DNA from: an uncultured Collinsella sp.
GTDB lineage: Bacteria > Actinomycetota > Coriobacteriia > Coriobacteriales > Coriobacteriaceae
Reading direction: 5' to 3'
Assembly (NCBI GenBank): GCA_902479095.1
Contig: CABSNL010000047.1
Location: 1 to 15,841 of the forward strand
Length of the DNA: 15,841 nt
Every line of letters begins with the position of its first letter. Position 1 is the first letter of the stretch. Of the stretch, positions 6,438 to 12,990 are shown piece after piece. Under the pieces are notes generated by a model, which was not told where the DNA came from, ran no database searches, and was given only the letters and a program-made list of their open reading frames with translations. The translations under genes and the position numbers were made by a program.

Positions 6438-7226
6438 TTACATTTCTCCGCCTTGGAGCGAACACCAAGCACCTTGCGCATCCGTGGTGAGAATCACCGG
6501 ACCGTCATTGGTGATGGCGACGGTGTTCTCGTAGTGCGCGGCGGGCAGATGGTCGTTGGTCGTAACAATCCAACCGTCGGAGCCCGTGCTCACATGGTTG
6601 GAACCCATCGTAACCATCGGCTCGATGGCAATGACCATGCCGGCTTGGAGGCGAACGCCCCTCCCCTTCTTTCCATAGTTAGGAACGTTGGGGTCCTCGT
6701 GCATCACGCGGCCAATGCCATGGCCCACATAATCACGAAGCACACCGTAACCGTGAGACTCGGCGAGGGACTGAACGGCATAACCGACGTCCCCGATATG
6801 GTTACCGGGAACAGCCTGCTCGATGGCAGCCTTAAGGCAATCGCGCGTGACCTCGCACAAAGCCTTGGCTTCGGGCGTGGGGGTGCCGACGAAAAACGTC
6901 CAAGCGTTATCGCCGACCCAACCGTCGACAACAGCTCCCGTATCGATGGAGATGATATCGCCATCGCGCAGGATCATGTCGGGGTTGGGAATACCGTGGA
7001 CCACGGCATCGTTGATCGATGCGCAAATGGTCCCCGGGAACCCGCCGTAACCCTTAAAGGCCGGGGTGCCGCCATGCATGCGGATAATCTGCTCCGCGAG
7101 CTGATCGAGCTCAAAGGTGGAAACGCCGGGGCGCACCATGGCTCCAACGTGGCGGAGCGCCATCTTAGATAGCGCTCCTGCCTTCTTCATCTGCTCGATT
7201 TGCGTTGCAGACTTAATCTTGATCAT
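6438..7226 (-). CDS. map: Methionine aminopeptidase type I
   Basis: Removes the initiator methionine from nascent proteins. The 262-residue product has the pita-bread fold signatures and all five metal ligands: Asp95 (SIDTG), Asp106 (GDNAWTF), His169 (GHGIG), Glu202 (IEPM) and Glu233 (HYENTV). His77 in AVVHGIP is the usual substrate-contacting histidine. There is no N-terminal zinc-finger extension. The ATG overlaps the adk stop codon (ATGA), suggesting translational coupling. The C-terminal end, with a short GAWCSLQGGEM tail, is slightly longer than in E. coli. Confidence 0.98.
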   Translation of the reverse strand: MIKIKSATQIEQMKKAGALSKMALRHVGAMVRPGVSTFELDQLAEQIIRMHGGTPAFKGYGGFPGTICASINDAVVHGIPNPDMILRDGDIISIDTGAVVDGWVGDNAWTFFVGTPTPEAKALCEVTRDCLKAAIEQAVPGNHIGDVGYAVQSLAESHGYGVLRDYVGHGIGRVMHEDPNVPNYGKKGRGVRLQAGMVIAIEPMVTMGSNHVSTGSDGWIVTTNDHLPAAHYENTVAITNDGPVILTTDAQGAWCSLQGGEM

Positions 7227-7849
7227 AGACCGAGAGCCTCTTTGACATCCCCGTACACGGTCTCGCGAGCCTGGTCACCGTTGACCGACTTGAGCAGACC
7301 CTGGCCACGATAGTAGTCGACGAGCGGGCTCGTGGACTTCTCGTAGACGTCGAGACGGTTCTTGATGGTCTCGGGCTTGTCGTCGTCGCGCTGATACATC
7401 TCGCCGCCACACTTGGGGCAGGTAGCATCGGCAGCGGTGCCGGTGTAACCGCATGCGCGGCAGGTGCGACGCGAAGACAGACGATCGATAATGACCTCGG
7501 GGGCCACATCGACCAGAAGGGCGCAGTCGATCTCGCGACCCATGGCGGAGAGCTCGGAATCGAGCGTCACAGCCTGGGCGGTGTTGCGCGGGAAGCCGTC
7601 GAGGATGAAGCCCTGCAGGGCGTCATCGGCGGCAAGGCGCTCCTTGACAAGGTCGATCACGAGCTGGTCGGGAACGAGCTCGCCAGCGTCCATGTACTTC
7701 TTAGCCTGAATACCAAGCTCGGTGCCACCCTTGACGGCAGCACGCAGCAGGTCGCCCGTGGAAATGTGGGCGACGCCAAACTCGGCGACGAGCTCCTGTG
7801 CGACGGTGCCCTTACCGGCACCCGGAGCTCCGAGCAATACGAGGTTCAT
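7223..7849 (-). CDS. adk: Adenylate kinase with zinc-binding lid
   Basis: Interconverts ATP plus AMP with two ADP. The 208-residue product has the P-loop GAPGAGKGT (7-15), the TGDLLR AMP-binding segment and FILDGFPRNT (81-90). The lid carries four cysteines (130, 133, 144 and 147), the structural zinc site typical of Gram-positive adenylate kinases. The ATG at 7849 has a strong AGAGGAGG seven bases upstream; an in-frame TTG two codons earlier is less likely. It lies 18 bases after secY and overlaps map. Confidence 0.99.
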   Translation of the reverse strand: MNLVLLGAPGAGKGTVAQELVAEFGVAHISTGDLLRAAVKGGTELGIQAKKYMDAGELVPDQLVIDLVKERLAADDALQGFILDGFPRNTAQAVTLDSELSAMGREIDCALLVDVAPEVIIDRLSSRRTCRACGYTGTAADATCPKCGGEMYQRDDDKPETIKNRLDVYEKSTSPLVDYYRGQGLLKSVNGDQARETVYGDVKEALGL

Positions 7850-7867
7850 GAGCAATCCTCCTCTAGC

Positions 7868-9154
7868 CTATTTAAAGAATCCATCGTAATCATACATCTT
7901 GATCTGGCCTTCGAGCTTATCGACCGTGTCGAGCACGACGCCGACCATGATGAGGATGGACGTGCCGCCAAATGCCTGGATCAGATGGTTACCCGTGAAG
8001 GAGAAGATGATCGAAGGCACGATGGCGATGAGCGCCAAAAAGACAGCGCTGGGAAGCGTGATCTTGTTGAGCGCGTTCTTGATGTAGGCCGCGGTAGCCC
8101 TACCCGGGCGGACGCCCGGAATAAAGCCGCCCTGCTTCTTAAGGTTATCGGCCGTGTCATCGGGGTTGAACACCATGGAGGTGTAGAAGTACGCGAAGAA
8201 CACGATGAGGACAACGTTAAGCACCCAGTTGAGCCAACCGGTCGAAAGCGCGGAGGCAACTGCCTGAATCCAGCCGATACCGGGGAAGAACACGGCAATC
8301 TGAGCCGGGAAGTACAGCAGCGCCGAAGCGAAGATGATCGGCACGACACCCGCGGTGTTGACCTTGATGGGCAGGTAGGTGGTCTGGCCACCCATCATGC
8401 GACGGCCCACGACGCGCTTAGCGTAGGAGACCGGGATGCGGCGCTGGCCGCGCTCAAGGAAAACAATCAGCGGGATAACCAGCAGGATGATGGCGCAGAT
8501 GATCACCATGGTGATGATGCCACCGGCATTGCCCTCGGTGCTGGAGAAGATAGCCTGCGGCAGACCGGCCATGATGTTCGCGAAGATGATCAGCGACATG
8601 CCATTGCCGATACCGCGCTGGGTGATGAGCTCACCAATCCACATGATCAGCATAGCGCCCGCGGTGAGCGTACCGACGATCATGAGGTCGAAGATGATCT
8701 CGGGAGCGCCGGCGCCATTAAAGCTGATGCCGAAGCTCTTAAAGAGGAAGAGGTAACCCACGGAGTTGAGGATTGCCAGAGCCAGGGTGAGGTAACGCGA
8801 ATACTGCGTAATCTTGGTCTGACCGACCTCGCCCTCGCGGGCAAGCTCATGCAGGGAAGGCACGACGGCCTGGAGCATCTGGAGGATGATCGAGCTGGTG
8901 ATGTAAGGCATGATGCCCAGCGAAAACACCGACACATAGCTCAACGCGCCGCCAGAGAAAAGATTCAGGAGGGCCATAGCACCTGCGGCGACCGAATTGT
9001 TATCGGTCGAGAAAAGGCCCAGCATCCCCTGGAAGGGAATGCCGGGCACAGGAACGTGCGCACCAATGCGGTACACGACGAGCATAGCTATGGTAAAAAG
9101 AATCTTTTCGCGCAATTCTTTGATGCGGAAAGCATTCTTAAGACCATTTAGCAC
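7868..9154 (-). CDS. secY: Protein translocase subunit SecY
   Basis: Channel subunit of the SecYEG translocon, an integral membrane protein of about ten helices. The 428-residue product starts MLNGLKNAFRIKELREKILFT, then has the first helix, RIGAHVPVPGI, and a plug-like region. TQRGIGNGMSLIIFANI and RRMMGGQTTYLPIKVNTAGVVPIIFA are typical SecY blocks. The C5 loop NPDDTADNLKKQGGFIPGVRPGRATAAYI, important for SecA, is intact. Translation starts at a GTG that overlaps the last 7 bases of rplO, so the two are probably coupled. The tail ends KMYDYDGFFK. Confidence 0.98.
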   Translation of the reverse strand: MLNGLKNAFRIKELREKILFTIAMLVVYRIGAHVPVPGIPFQGMLGLFSTDNNSVAAGAMALLNLFSGGALSYVSVFSLGIMPYITSSIILQMLQAVVPSLHELAREGEVGQTKITQYSRYLTLALAILNSVGYLFLFKSFGISFNGAGAPEIIFDLMIVGTLTAGAMLIMWIGELITQRGIGNGMSLIIFANIMAGLPQAIFSSTEGNAGGIITMVIICAIILLVIPLIVFLERGQRRIPVSYAKRVVGRRMMGGQTTYLPIKVNTAGVVPIIFASALLYFPAQIAVFFPGIGWIQAVASALSTGWLNWVLNVVLIVFFAYFYTSMVFNPDDTADNLKKQGGFIPGVRPGRATAAYIKNALNKITLPSAVFLALIAIVPSIIFSFTGNHLIQAFGGTSILIMVGVVLDTVDKLEGQIKMYDYDGFFK

Positions 9155-9597
9155 GGCAGCTCGACCTTTCCGCCGGCGGCCTCGATCTTGGCCTGCGCAG
9201 AAGCGCTGACCTTGTCGACCTTGACCGTGAACTTCTTGGTGAGCTCACCATTGCCGAGCACCTTGACGGGCTCGAACTCGCTCTTGGTGATGCGAGCGGC
9301 CTTAAGAGCGGCACCGTCGATCACAGCGCCGTCCTCGAACTTACGCTCGAGACGCTCAACGTTAACAGCGGTGTACTCGATACGACGGGGGTTACGGAAG
9401 CCCGGAAGCTTGGGCAGGCGCATAGCCAGCGGAGTCTGGCCACCCTCGAAGCCGGCACCCTTGGTGCCGCCAGAGCGGGAACCCTGGCCCTTCTGACCGC
9501 GGCCAGAAGTGGTGCCGTGACCCGAAGAATTGCCACGGCCGACGCGCTTGCGGTTCTTGGTGGAACCGGGCGCGGGAGTAAGATCGTGAAGCTGCAT
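9148..9597 (-). CDS. rplO: 50S ribosomal protein uL15
   Basis: Late-assembly 50S protein. The 149-residue product begins MQLHDLTPAPGSTKNRKRVGRGNSSGHGTTSGRGQKGQGSRSG, the glycine- and arginine-rich extension that enters the rRNA. GFEGGQTPLAMRLPKLPGF follows, then the conserved C-terminal globular domain with VKVLGNGELTKKFTVKV. Its end overlaps the secY start, and it lies 3 bases after rpmD. Confidence 0.98.
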   Translation of the reverse strand: MQLHDLTPAPGSTKNRKRVGRGNSSGHGTTSGRGQKGQGSRSGGTKGAGFEGGQTPLAMRLPKLPGFRNPRRIEYTAVNVERLERKFEDGAVIDGAALKAARITKSEFEPVKVLGNGELTKKFTVKVDKVSASAQAKIEAAGGKVELPC

Positions 9598-9600
9598 TTG

Positions 9601-9783
9601 CTACTCCTCTACAATCTCGACAAGGTGCTTGACCTTGAAGATCATGCCGCGGACGGACTCGTTGTCAGCAATCTCGCGAACCTCGCGGATCCTGTGGAGA
9701 CCGAGGGCACGGACAGTACGGACCTGGTCCTGCTTGCAACCGTTGGTGCTGCGGACCTGCTTGATCTTGATGGTGTCAGCCAT
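9601..9783 (-). CDS. rpmD: 50S ribosomal protein uL30
   Basis: Small 50S protein of 60 residues. KIKQVRSTNGCKQDQVRTVRALGLHRIREVREIADNESVRGMIFKVKHLVEI matches the L30 pattern, including the basic stretch followed by the GLHRI segment. It is packed between rpsE (2 bases) and rplO (3 bases), the usual place in the spc operon. Confidence 0.97.
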   Translation of the reverse strand: MADTIKIKQVRSTNGCKQDQVRTVRALGLHRIREVREIADNESVRGMIFKVKHLVEIVEE

Positions 9784-9785
9784 GC

Positions 9786-10310
9786 TTAGTTCTCCTTACC
9801 GACGAACATCTCGGAGACCGTCAGGCCACGGCGAGCCGCGACGTCCTCAGGGCTGGAGAGCTCCTTGAGGCCCTCGACGGCAGCCTTGATGATGTTGAGG
9901 CCGTTGTCGGTACCGAGGGACTTGGACAGGACGTTCTTGATGCCAGCAAGCTCAAAGAGGGGACGCACAGCGCCGCCGGCGATAACGCCGGTACCCTCGA
10001 CAGCGGGCTTGATGATGATGCGGCCGGCACCAAAGTGGCCGAGAACCTCGTGCGGGATGGTGCCCTGCTCGGTCACCGGCACGTGGAACATGTTCTTCTT
10101 GGCATCGAGAGACGCCTTGGAGATGGCCATGGGCACCTCAGCGGACTTGCCCATGCCAACGCCGACGTTGCCCTTGCCGTCGCCAACGACGACGAGAGCG
10201 ACGAGGCTCATGCGACGACCACCCTTGACGGTCTTCGACACGCGGTTGATGTAAACGACGCGCTCCTCGAACTCGGAGGCCTCGCGCTGCTGCTTCTGAT
10301 TACGAGCCAT
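9786..10310 (-). CDS. rpsE: 30S ribosomal protein uS5
   Basis: Small-subunit protein at the mRNA entry site, involved in decoding accuracy. The 174-residue product has a short charged N-terminus, then ERVVYINRVSKTVKGGRRMSLVALVVVGDGKGNVGVGMGKS, the double-stranded-RNA-binding-like S5 domain. The second domain contains GAGRIIIKPAVEGTGVIAGGAVRPLFELAGIKNVLSKSLGT. The length is normal. It lies 14 bases downstream of rplR. Confidence 0.99.
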   Translation of the reverse strand: MARNQKQQREASEFEERVVYINRVSKTVKGGRRMSLVALVVVGDGKGNVGVGMGKSAEVPMAISKASLDAKKNMFHVPVTEQGTIPHEVLGHFGAGRIIIKPAVEGTGVIAGGAVRPLFELAGIKNVLSKSLGTDNGLNIIKAAVEGLKELSSPEDVAARRGLTVSEMFVGKEN

Positions 10311-10324
10311 GTGCTACATACCTC

Positions 10325-10693
10325 CTAGAACTCGAGACCGGCGGCACGAGCACCGTCGGCGAGGGCCTTGACGCGGCCATGGTAGATACGGCCACCGCGA
10401 TCGAAGGCGACCTTGGTGATGCCGGCCTCGATGGCGCGCTTGCCAACGAGCTGACCGACCTTCTCCGCAGCCTCCTTGTTCGAGGTGTGGGTGCCCTTGA
10501 ACTCGGCCTCGAGGGTCGAGGCAGAGACGAGCGTCAGGCTGGAGCCCTTGCTGTCGTCGATGATCTGGGCATAGATGTTGGCGTTAGTACGGGTCACGCG
10601 AAGACGCGGACGCTCGGAGGTACCCGAGACCTTGCCGCGAACACGACGCTGACGACGCTTGAGGCCTTCCAGCTTCGCCTTATGCTTGTTCAT
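10325..10693 (-). CDS. rplR: 50S ribosomal protein uL18
   Basis: 5S rRNA-binding protein of the central protuberance, 122 residues. The basic N-terminus includes RRQRRVRGKVSGTSERPRLRVTRTNANIYAQIIDD, and the C-terminal region FDRGGRIYHGRVKALADGARAAGLEF is diagnostic. It lies between rplF and rpsE; the gap to rplF contains a strong hairpin. Confidence 0.98.
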   Translation of the reverse strand: MNKHKAKLEGLKRRQRRVRGKVSGTSERPRLRVTRTNANIYAQIIDDSKGSSLTLVSASTLEAEFKGTHTSNKEAAEKVGQLVGKRAIEAGITKVAFDRGGRIYHGRVKALADGARAAGLEF

Positions 10694-10721
10694 ACGTAAA
10701 CTCCTAAAAAGGTTGATCTTG

Positions 10722-10743
10722 CCAGCACCTGACGGGGTGCTGG
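10722..10743 (-). other. Intercistronic hairpin between rplF and rplR
   Basis: CCAGCACC (10722-10729) and GGTGCTGG (10736-10743) form a perfect 8-bp GC-rich stem with a 6-nt loop, in the 75-base gap between rplF and rplR. Read leftward, no T-run follows directly; a TTTTT stretch occurs only about 15 bases later, next to the rplR ribosome-binding site. It might attenuate, pause or protect the transcript. Termination inside an essential operon is unlikely to be efficient. Confidence 0.55.
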
Positions 10744-10768
10744 TCTTATGCGAGTGAGTCGGTTACGA

Positions 10769-11305
10769 CTACTTGGCGGCCTTACCCAGCTTGCGGCGGA
10801 TGTGCTCGCCAACGTAGTGGATACCCTTGCCCTTGTAAGGCTCGGGAGGACGATGGCCGCGGATCTCAGCGGCGATCTGACCGACCTGCTGCTTGTTGAT
10901 ACCCTTGACGTTCACGTGGGTGTTGTCGGGAACCTCGAAGGTGATGCCCTCGGGAGCCTCGACGATCACGGGGTGCGAGAAGCCCAGGGAGAACTCGAGG
11001 TTCTTGCCCTTCTGCTGCACGCGGTAACCGACGCCGGCGAGCTCGAGCTTCTTCTCGAAGCCCTCGGAAACGCCAACAACCATGTTGTGGATGAGGGCGC
11101 GGGTGAGGCCGTGGCGGGCACGGGTCTCACGCTCGTCGTCGGGACGGGAAACGGTGAGGACGTTGTCCTCGACGTTGATAGCGAGCTTCTCAAAGACATC
11201 GAGCTCGAGCTGGCCCTTGGGGCCCTTGACGACAACGTTGTTGCCGTTGACTGCCACTTCGACTCCGGCGGGAATCTGGACAGGCTTATTACCGATACGA
11301 GACAC
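10769..11305 (-). CDS. rplF: 50S ribosomal protein uL6
   Basis: 50S protein near the factor-binding site. The 178-residue product has the duplicated L6 fold: MSRIGNKPVQIPAGVEVAVNGNNVVVKGPKGQLE at the start, and the C-terminal signature PEPYKGKGIHYVGEHIRRK. The length is normal. It lies 33 bases after rpsH and 75 before rplR, an unusually wide gap for this operon. Confidence 0.99.
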   Translation of the reverse strand: MSRIGNKPVQIPAGVEVAVNGNNVVVKGPKGQLELDVFEKLAINVEDNVLTVSRPDDERETRARHGLTRALIHNMVVGVSEGFEKKLELAGVGYRVQQKGKNLEFSLGFSHPVIVEAPEGITFEVPDNTHVNVKGINKQQVGQIAAEIRGHRPPEPYKGKGIHYVGEHIRRKLGKAAK

Positions 11306-11338
11306 GGTGATCTCCTTTCCTTCTACCTACCGAGCGAA

Positions 11339-11737
11339 TTACCAGACGTAAGCGATGATCTCGCCGCCGACGTTGTGCTTGCGAGCATCGCGGTCGGTCA
11401 TGACGCCATGGCTGGTGGAAATAATGGCGGTACCAAGGCCACCGCGGACGCGGGGCATGTCGGCAACGCCGGTGTACTTACGCAGGCCCGGCTTGGAAAT
11501 GCGGCGGATGCCGTTGATGACCTTAGCCTTCTTGGGACCATACTTAAGCGTGATGTGCAGAGTCTTCTGGGGAACGGTGTCCTCGACATCGTAGCCCTCG
11601 ATGTAGCCCTCCTCGTGCAGAACACGAGCGATCTCGACGAGCTTCTTGCTGCTCGGCATGGAGACCGTGGCCTTGTTCACAGAGTTAGCGTTACGGATGC
11701 GCGTAAGCATATCTGCGATCGGGTCTGTAAGGTTCAT
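11339..11737 (-). CDS. rpsH: 30S ribosomal protein uS8
   Basis: Central-domain 16S rRNA-binding protein; in E. coli it is the translational repressor of the spc operon. The 132-residue product starts MNLTDPIADMLTRIRNANSVNKATVSMPSSKK and ends with the conserved GLGTAIISTSHGVMTDRDARKHNVGGEIIAYVW, whose STSHG segment is the RNA-binding core. The 119-base gap from rpsN is long and contains a hairpin overlapping the rpsN stop codon. Confidence 0.99.
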   Translation of the reverse strand: MNLTDPIADMLTRIRNANSVNKATVSMPSSKKLVEIARVLHEEGYIEGYDVEDTVPQKTLHITLKYGPKKAKVINGIRRISKPGLRKYTGVADMPRVRGGLGTAIISTSHGVMTDRDARKHNVGGEIIAYVW

Positions 11738-11844
11738 ACAGATTCTCCTTCGTTCTTGATGAACACGTGCTCTTGGTTCTACGCCGCCCTTAACGGCAAA
11801 GCCTTTTTAGCGCGTTTTCCCTGTTCCAAACTGATGCTTGAAAC

Positions 11845-11864
11845 GCTGGTAGTGACTTACCAGC
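11845..11864 (-). other. Hairpin overlapping the rpsN stop codon
   Basis: GCTGGTA (11845-11851) and TACCAGC (11858-11864) form a perfect 7-bp stem with a 6-nt loop. The rpsN stop codon (11857-11859) lies partly in the stem. No T-run follows on the minus strand. It could protect the rpsN 3' end or influence translation across the 119-base rpsN-rpsH gap. Confidence 0.45.
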
Positions 11865-12042
11865 TGGCCTTCTTAACGCCGGGAAGCTCGCCCTTGAGTG
11901 CAAGCTCGCGGAAGCAGACACGGCACAGGCCGAACTTGCGGTACACAGAGTGCGGACGGCCGCAGCGCTGGCAGCGCGTGTACTCACGAGTAGAGAACTT
12001 CTGCTTGCGATTGCACTTGACGATCATCGATGTCTTAGCCAC
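11857..12042 (-). CDS. rpsN: 30S ribosomal protein uS14, zinc-binding type Z
   Basis: Small-subunit head protein of 61 residues, the short form. Cys24-x2-Cys27 and Cys40-x2-Cys43 form the zinc ribbon (RCQRCGRPHSVYRKFGLCRVC), followed by the typical end ELALKGELPGVKKASW. Type Z S14 in the operon is usual for Gram-positives and actinobacteria. It lies between rplE and rpsH. A zinc-free paralogue may exist elsewhere in the genome, but none is in this window. Confidence 0.98.
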   Translation of the reverse strand: MAKTSMIVKCNRKQKFSTREYTRCQRCGRPHSVYRKFGLCRVCFRELALKGELPGVKKASW

Positions 12043-12076
12043 TTATATCCTCCTCACATAGAGTATTGTTCGCCCC

Positions 12077-12106
12077 AAGCGCCGCCCCCTTGTGGGAACG
12101 GCGCTT
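12077..12106 (-). other. Intercistronic hairpin between rplE and rpsN
   Basis: AAGCGCCG (12077-12084) and CGGCGCTT (12099-12106) form a perfect 8-bp stem, and CCC/GGG pairing inside the 14-nt loop can extend it. It occupies most of the 79-base rplE-rpsN gap and has no T-run on the minus strand. Possible roles are transcript stabilisation or translational control. Confidence 0.5.
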
Positions 12107-12121
12107 ATAGGGCAGGTGAAC

Positions 12122-12679
12122 CTATTTCTTGAACGGGAAACCGAAGGCGTCCAGAAGGGCCTTGGCCTCCTCATCGGTATTGGCGGTGGTCACGAAAGTG
12201 ATGTCCATACCGCGCTGGTGATCGACGGAGTCGAAGTCGATCTCGGGGAAGATGAGCTGCTCGGTGACGCCCATGGAGAAGTTACCACGGCCGTCGAAGC
12301 TCTTGGCGGAGATGCCGCGGAAGTCGCGGATACGGGGGATCGCGACGGAGGTCAGACGATCGAAGAACTCCCACATACGGTCGCCACGCAGGGTAACCTT
12401 GCAGCCGATCGGCATACCAGCGCGCAGGCGGAAGGTAGCGATGGACTTGCGGGCACGGGTGATCATCGGCTGCTGTCCGGTGATGGCGCGCAGGTCGCGC
12501 ACGGCACCGTCGATGGCCTTGGAATCGGTAGCGGCCTCGCCGACACCCATGTTCACGACAATCTTCTCAAACTTGGGGATCATCATGACGTTCTCGTACT
12601 GGAACTTGTCCTGAAGCTGCTGCTTGACCTCGTTGTTGTACTTGGTCTTCAGACGCGGCACATACTTCTCTTCTGCCAT
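12122..12679 (-). CDS. rplE: 50S ribosomal protein uL5
   Basis: 5S rRNA- and P-site tRNA-contacting protein of the central protuberance. The 185-residue product starts MAEEKYVPRLKTKYNNEVKQQLQDKF. It contains MMIPKFEKIVVNMGVGEA, the QQPMITRARKSIATFRLRAGMPIGCKVTLRG block, and the conserved RGMDITFVTTANTDEEAKALLDAFGFPF end. It has a good AAGGAG ribosome-binding site. In most bacteria rplX and rplN lie directly upstream, but here a promoter-like sequence, a foldable leader and a palindromic repeat follow instead, making rplE the apparent first gene of the operon. Confidence 0.99.
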   Translation of the reverse strand: MAEEKYVPRLKTKYNNEVKQQLQDKFQYENVMMIPKFEKIVVNMGVGEAATDSKAIDGAVRDLRAITGQQPMITRARKSIATFRLRAGMPIGCKVTLRGDRMWEFFDRLTSVAIPRIRDFRGISAKSFDGRGNFSMGVTEQLIFPEIDFDSVDHQRGMDITFVTTANTDEEAKALLDAFGFPFKK

Positions 12680-12810
12680 TGTTCACTCCTTCTTGGGGTT
12701 TTAAGCACGGGGCGTGGCCACGATGGGTTGTCCTCGTGCCTCCTGGCTGCATCCGCGCCGCTCATGGCATTTTGCGGTTTGGACTCGACGCAGCAGGAGC
12801 CGACAAAACA
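12680..12810 (-). promoter_or_regulatory. Structured 5' leader of the rplE operon
   Basis: About 130 bases lie between the candidate promoter and rplE, with no recognisable gene and no remnant of rplX. In the RNA, CTCCTGCTGCGTC (12787-12799) pairs with GATGCAGCCAGGAG (12740-12753): 13 pairs, one wobble and one bulged C. An inner CCGC/GCGG helix (12774-12777 with 12758-12761) can form within it. Nearer the gene, CACGA/TCGTG (12719-12723 with 12734-12738) forms a second small hairpin, and CGTGGCCACG (12713-12722) is self-complementary. Such a leader may be a site for ribosomal-protein autoregulation, but I know of no matching family. Confidence 0.5.
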
Positions 12811-12816
12811 ATCGGT

Positions 12817-12845
12817 ACTATACGCGCATCGGGAGCGTATTTCCA
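12817..12845 (-). promoter_or_regulatory. Candidate promoter of the rplE operon
   Basis: On the minus strand, TGGAAA (12840-12845) and TATAGT (12817-12822) are separated by 17 bases. The -10 matches the consensus at five of six positions and the -35 at four. It faces rplE, lies just after the hairpin and T-run that should end xdhC transcription, and would give a leader of about 130 nt. Confidence 0.6.
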
Positions 12846-12906
12846 GAAAAACCTCGTCTGCCTGCACAACTCCACAACTCCCCCGCACAAATGGATCCCA
12901 AAAAGC

Positions 12907-12973
12907 AGTTGCGGTGAAATAGGGACTGTTTGGCGGCCTAACAGGCTTAAACAGTCCGTATTTCACCGCAACT
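12907..12973. repeat. Palindromic repeat, copy A (possible xdhC terminator)
   Basis: Two 25-base inverted arms (12907-12931 and 12949-12973), with one mismatch, surround a 17-base centre that has its own GCCT-AAC-AGGC mini-hairpin. The arms are almost identical to those of copy B at 15691-15759, and the centres align in the same orientation. Read leftward the hairpin is followed by TTTTT (12900-12904), so this copy may also serve as the Rho-independent terminator of yqeB-xdhC. I see no clear target-site duplication. It resembles a REP or MITE-type dispersed palindrome. Confidence 0.9.
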
Positions 12974-12990
12974 TATTGGTGGGGATGCGA

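Noticed and set aside
7766..9151. 461-codon plus-strand frame
   Set aside because: Antisense to secY and the start of adk. The His/Asp/Glu-rich product is a reverse-strand image of membrane-protein codons.
10748..12061. 437-codon plus-strand frame
   Set aside because: Antisense to rplF, rpsH and rpsN, all of which are unmistakable.
12649..12966. 105-codon minus-strand frame upstream of and overlapping rplE
   Set aside because: It begins inside palindromic repeat copy A, runs through the promoter and leader, and overlaps the start of rplE in another frame. The composition is not protein-like and there is no recognisable domain.
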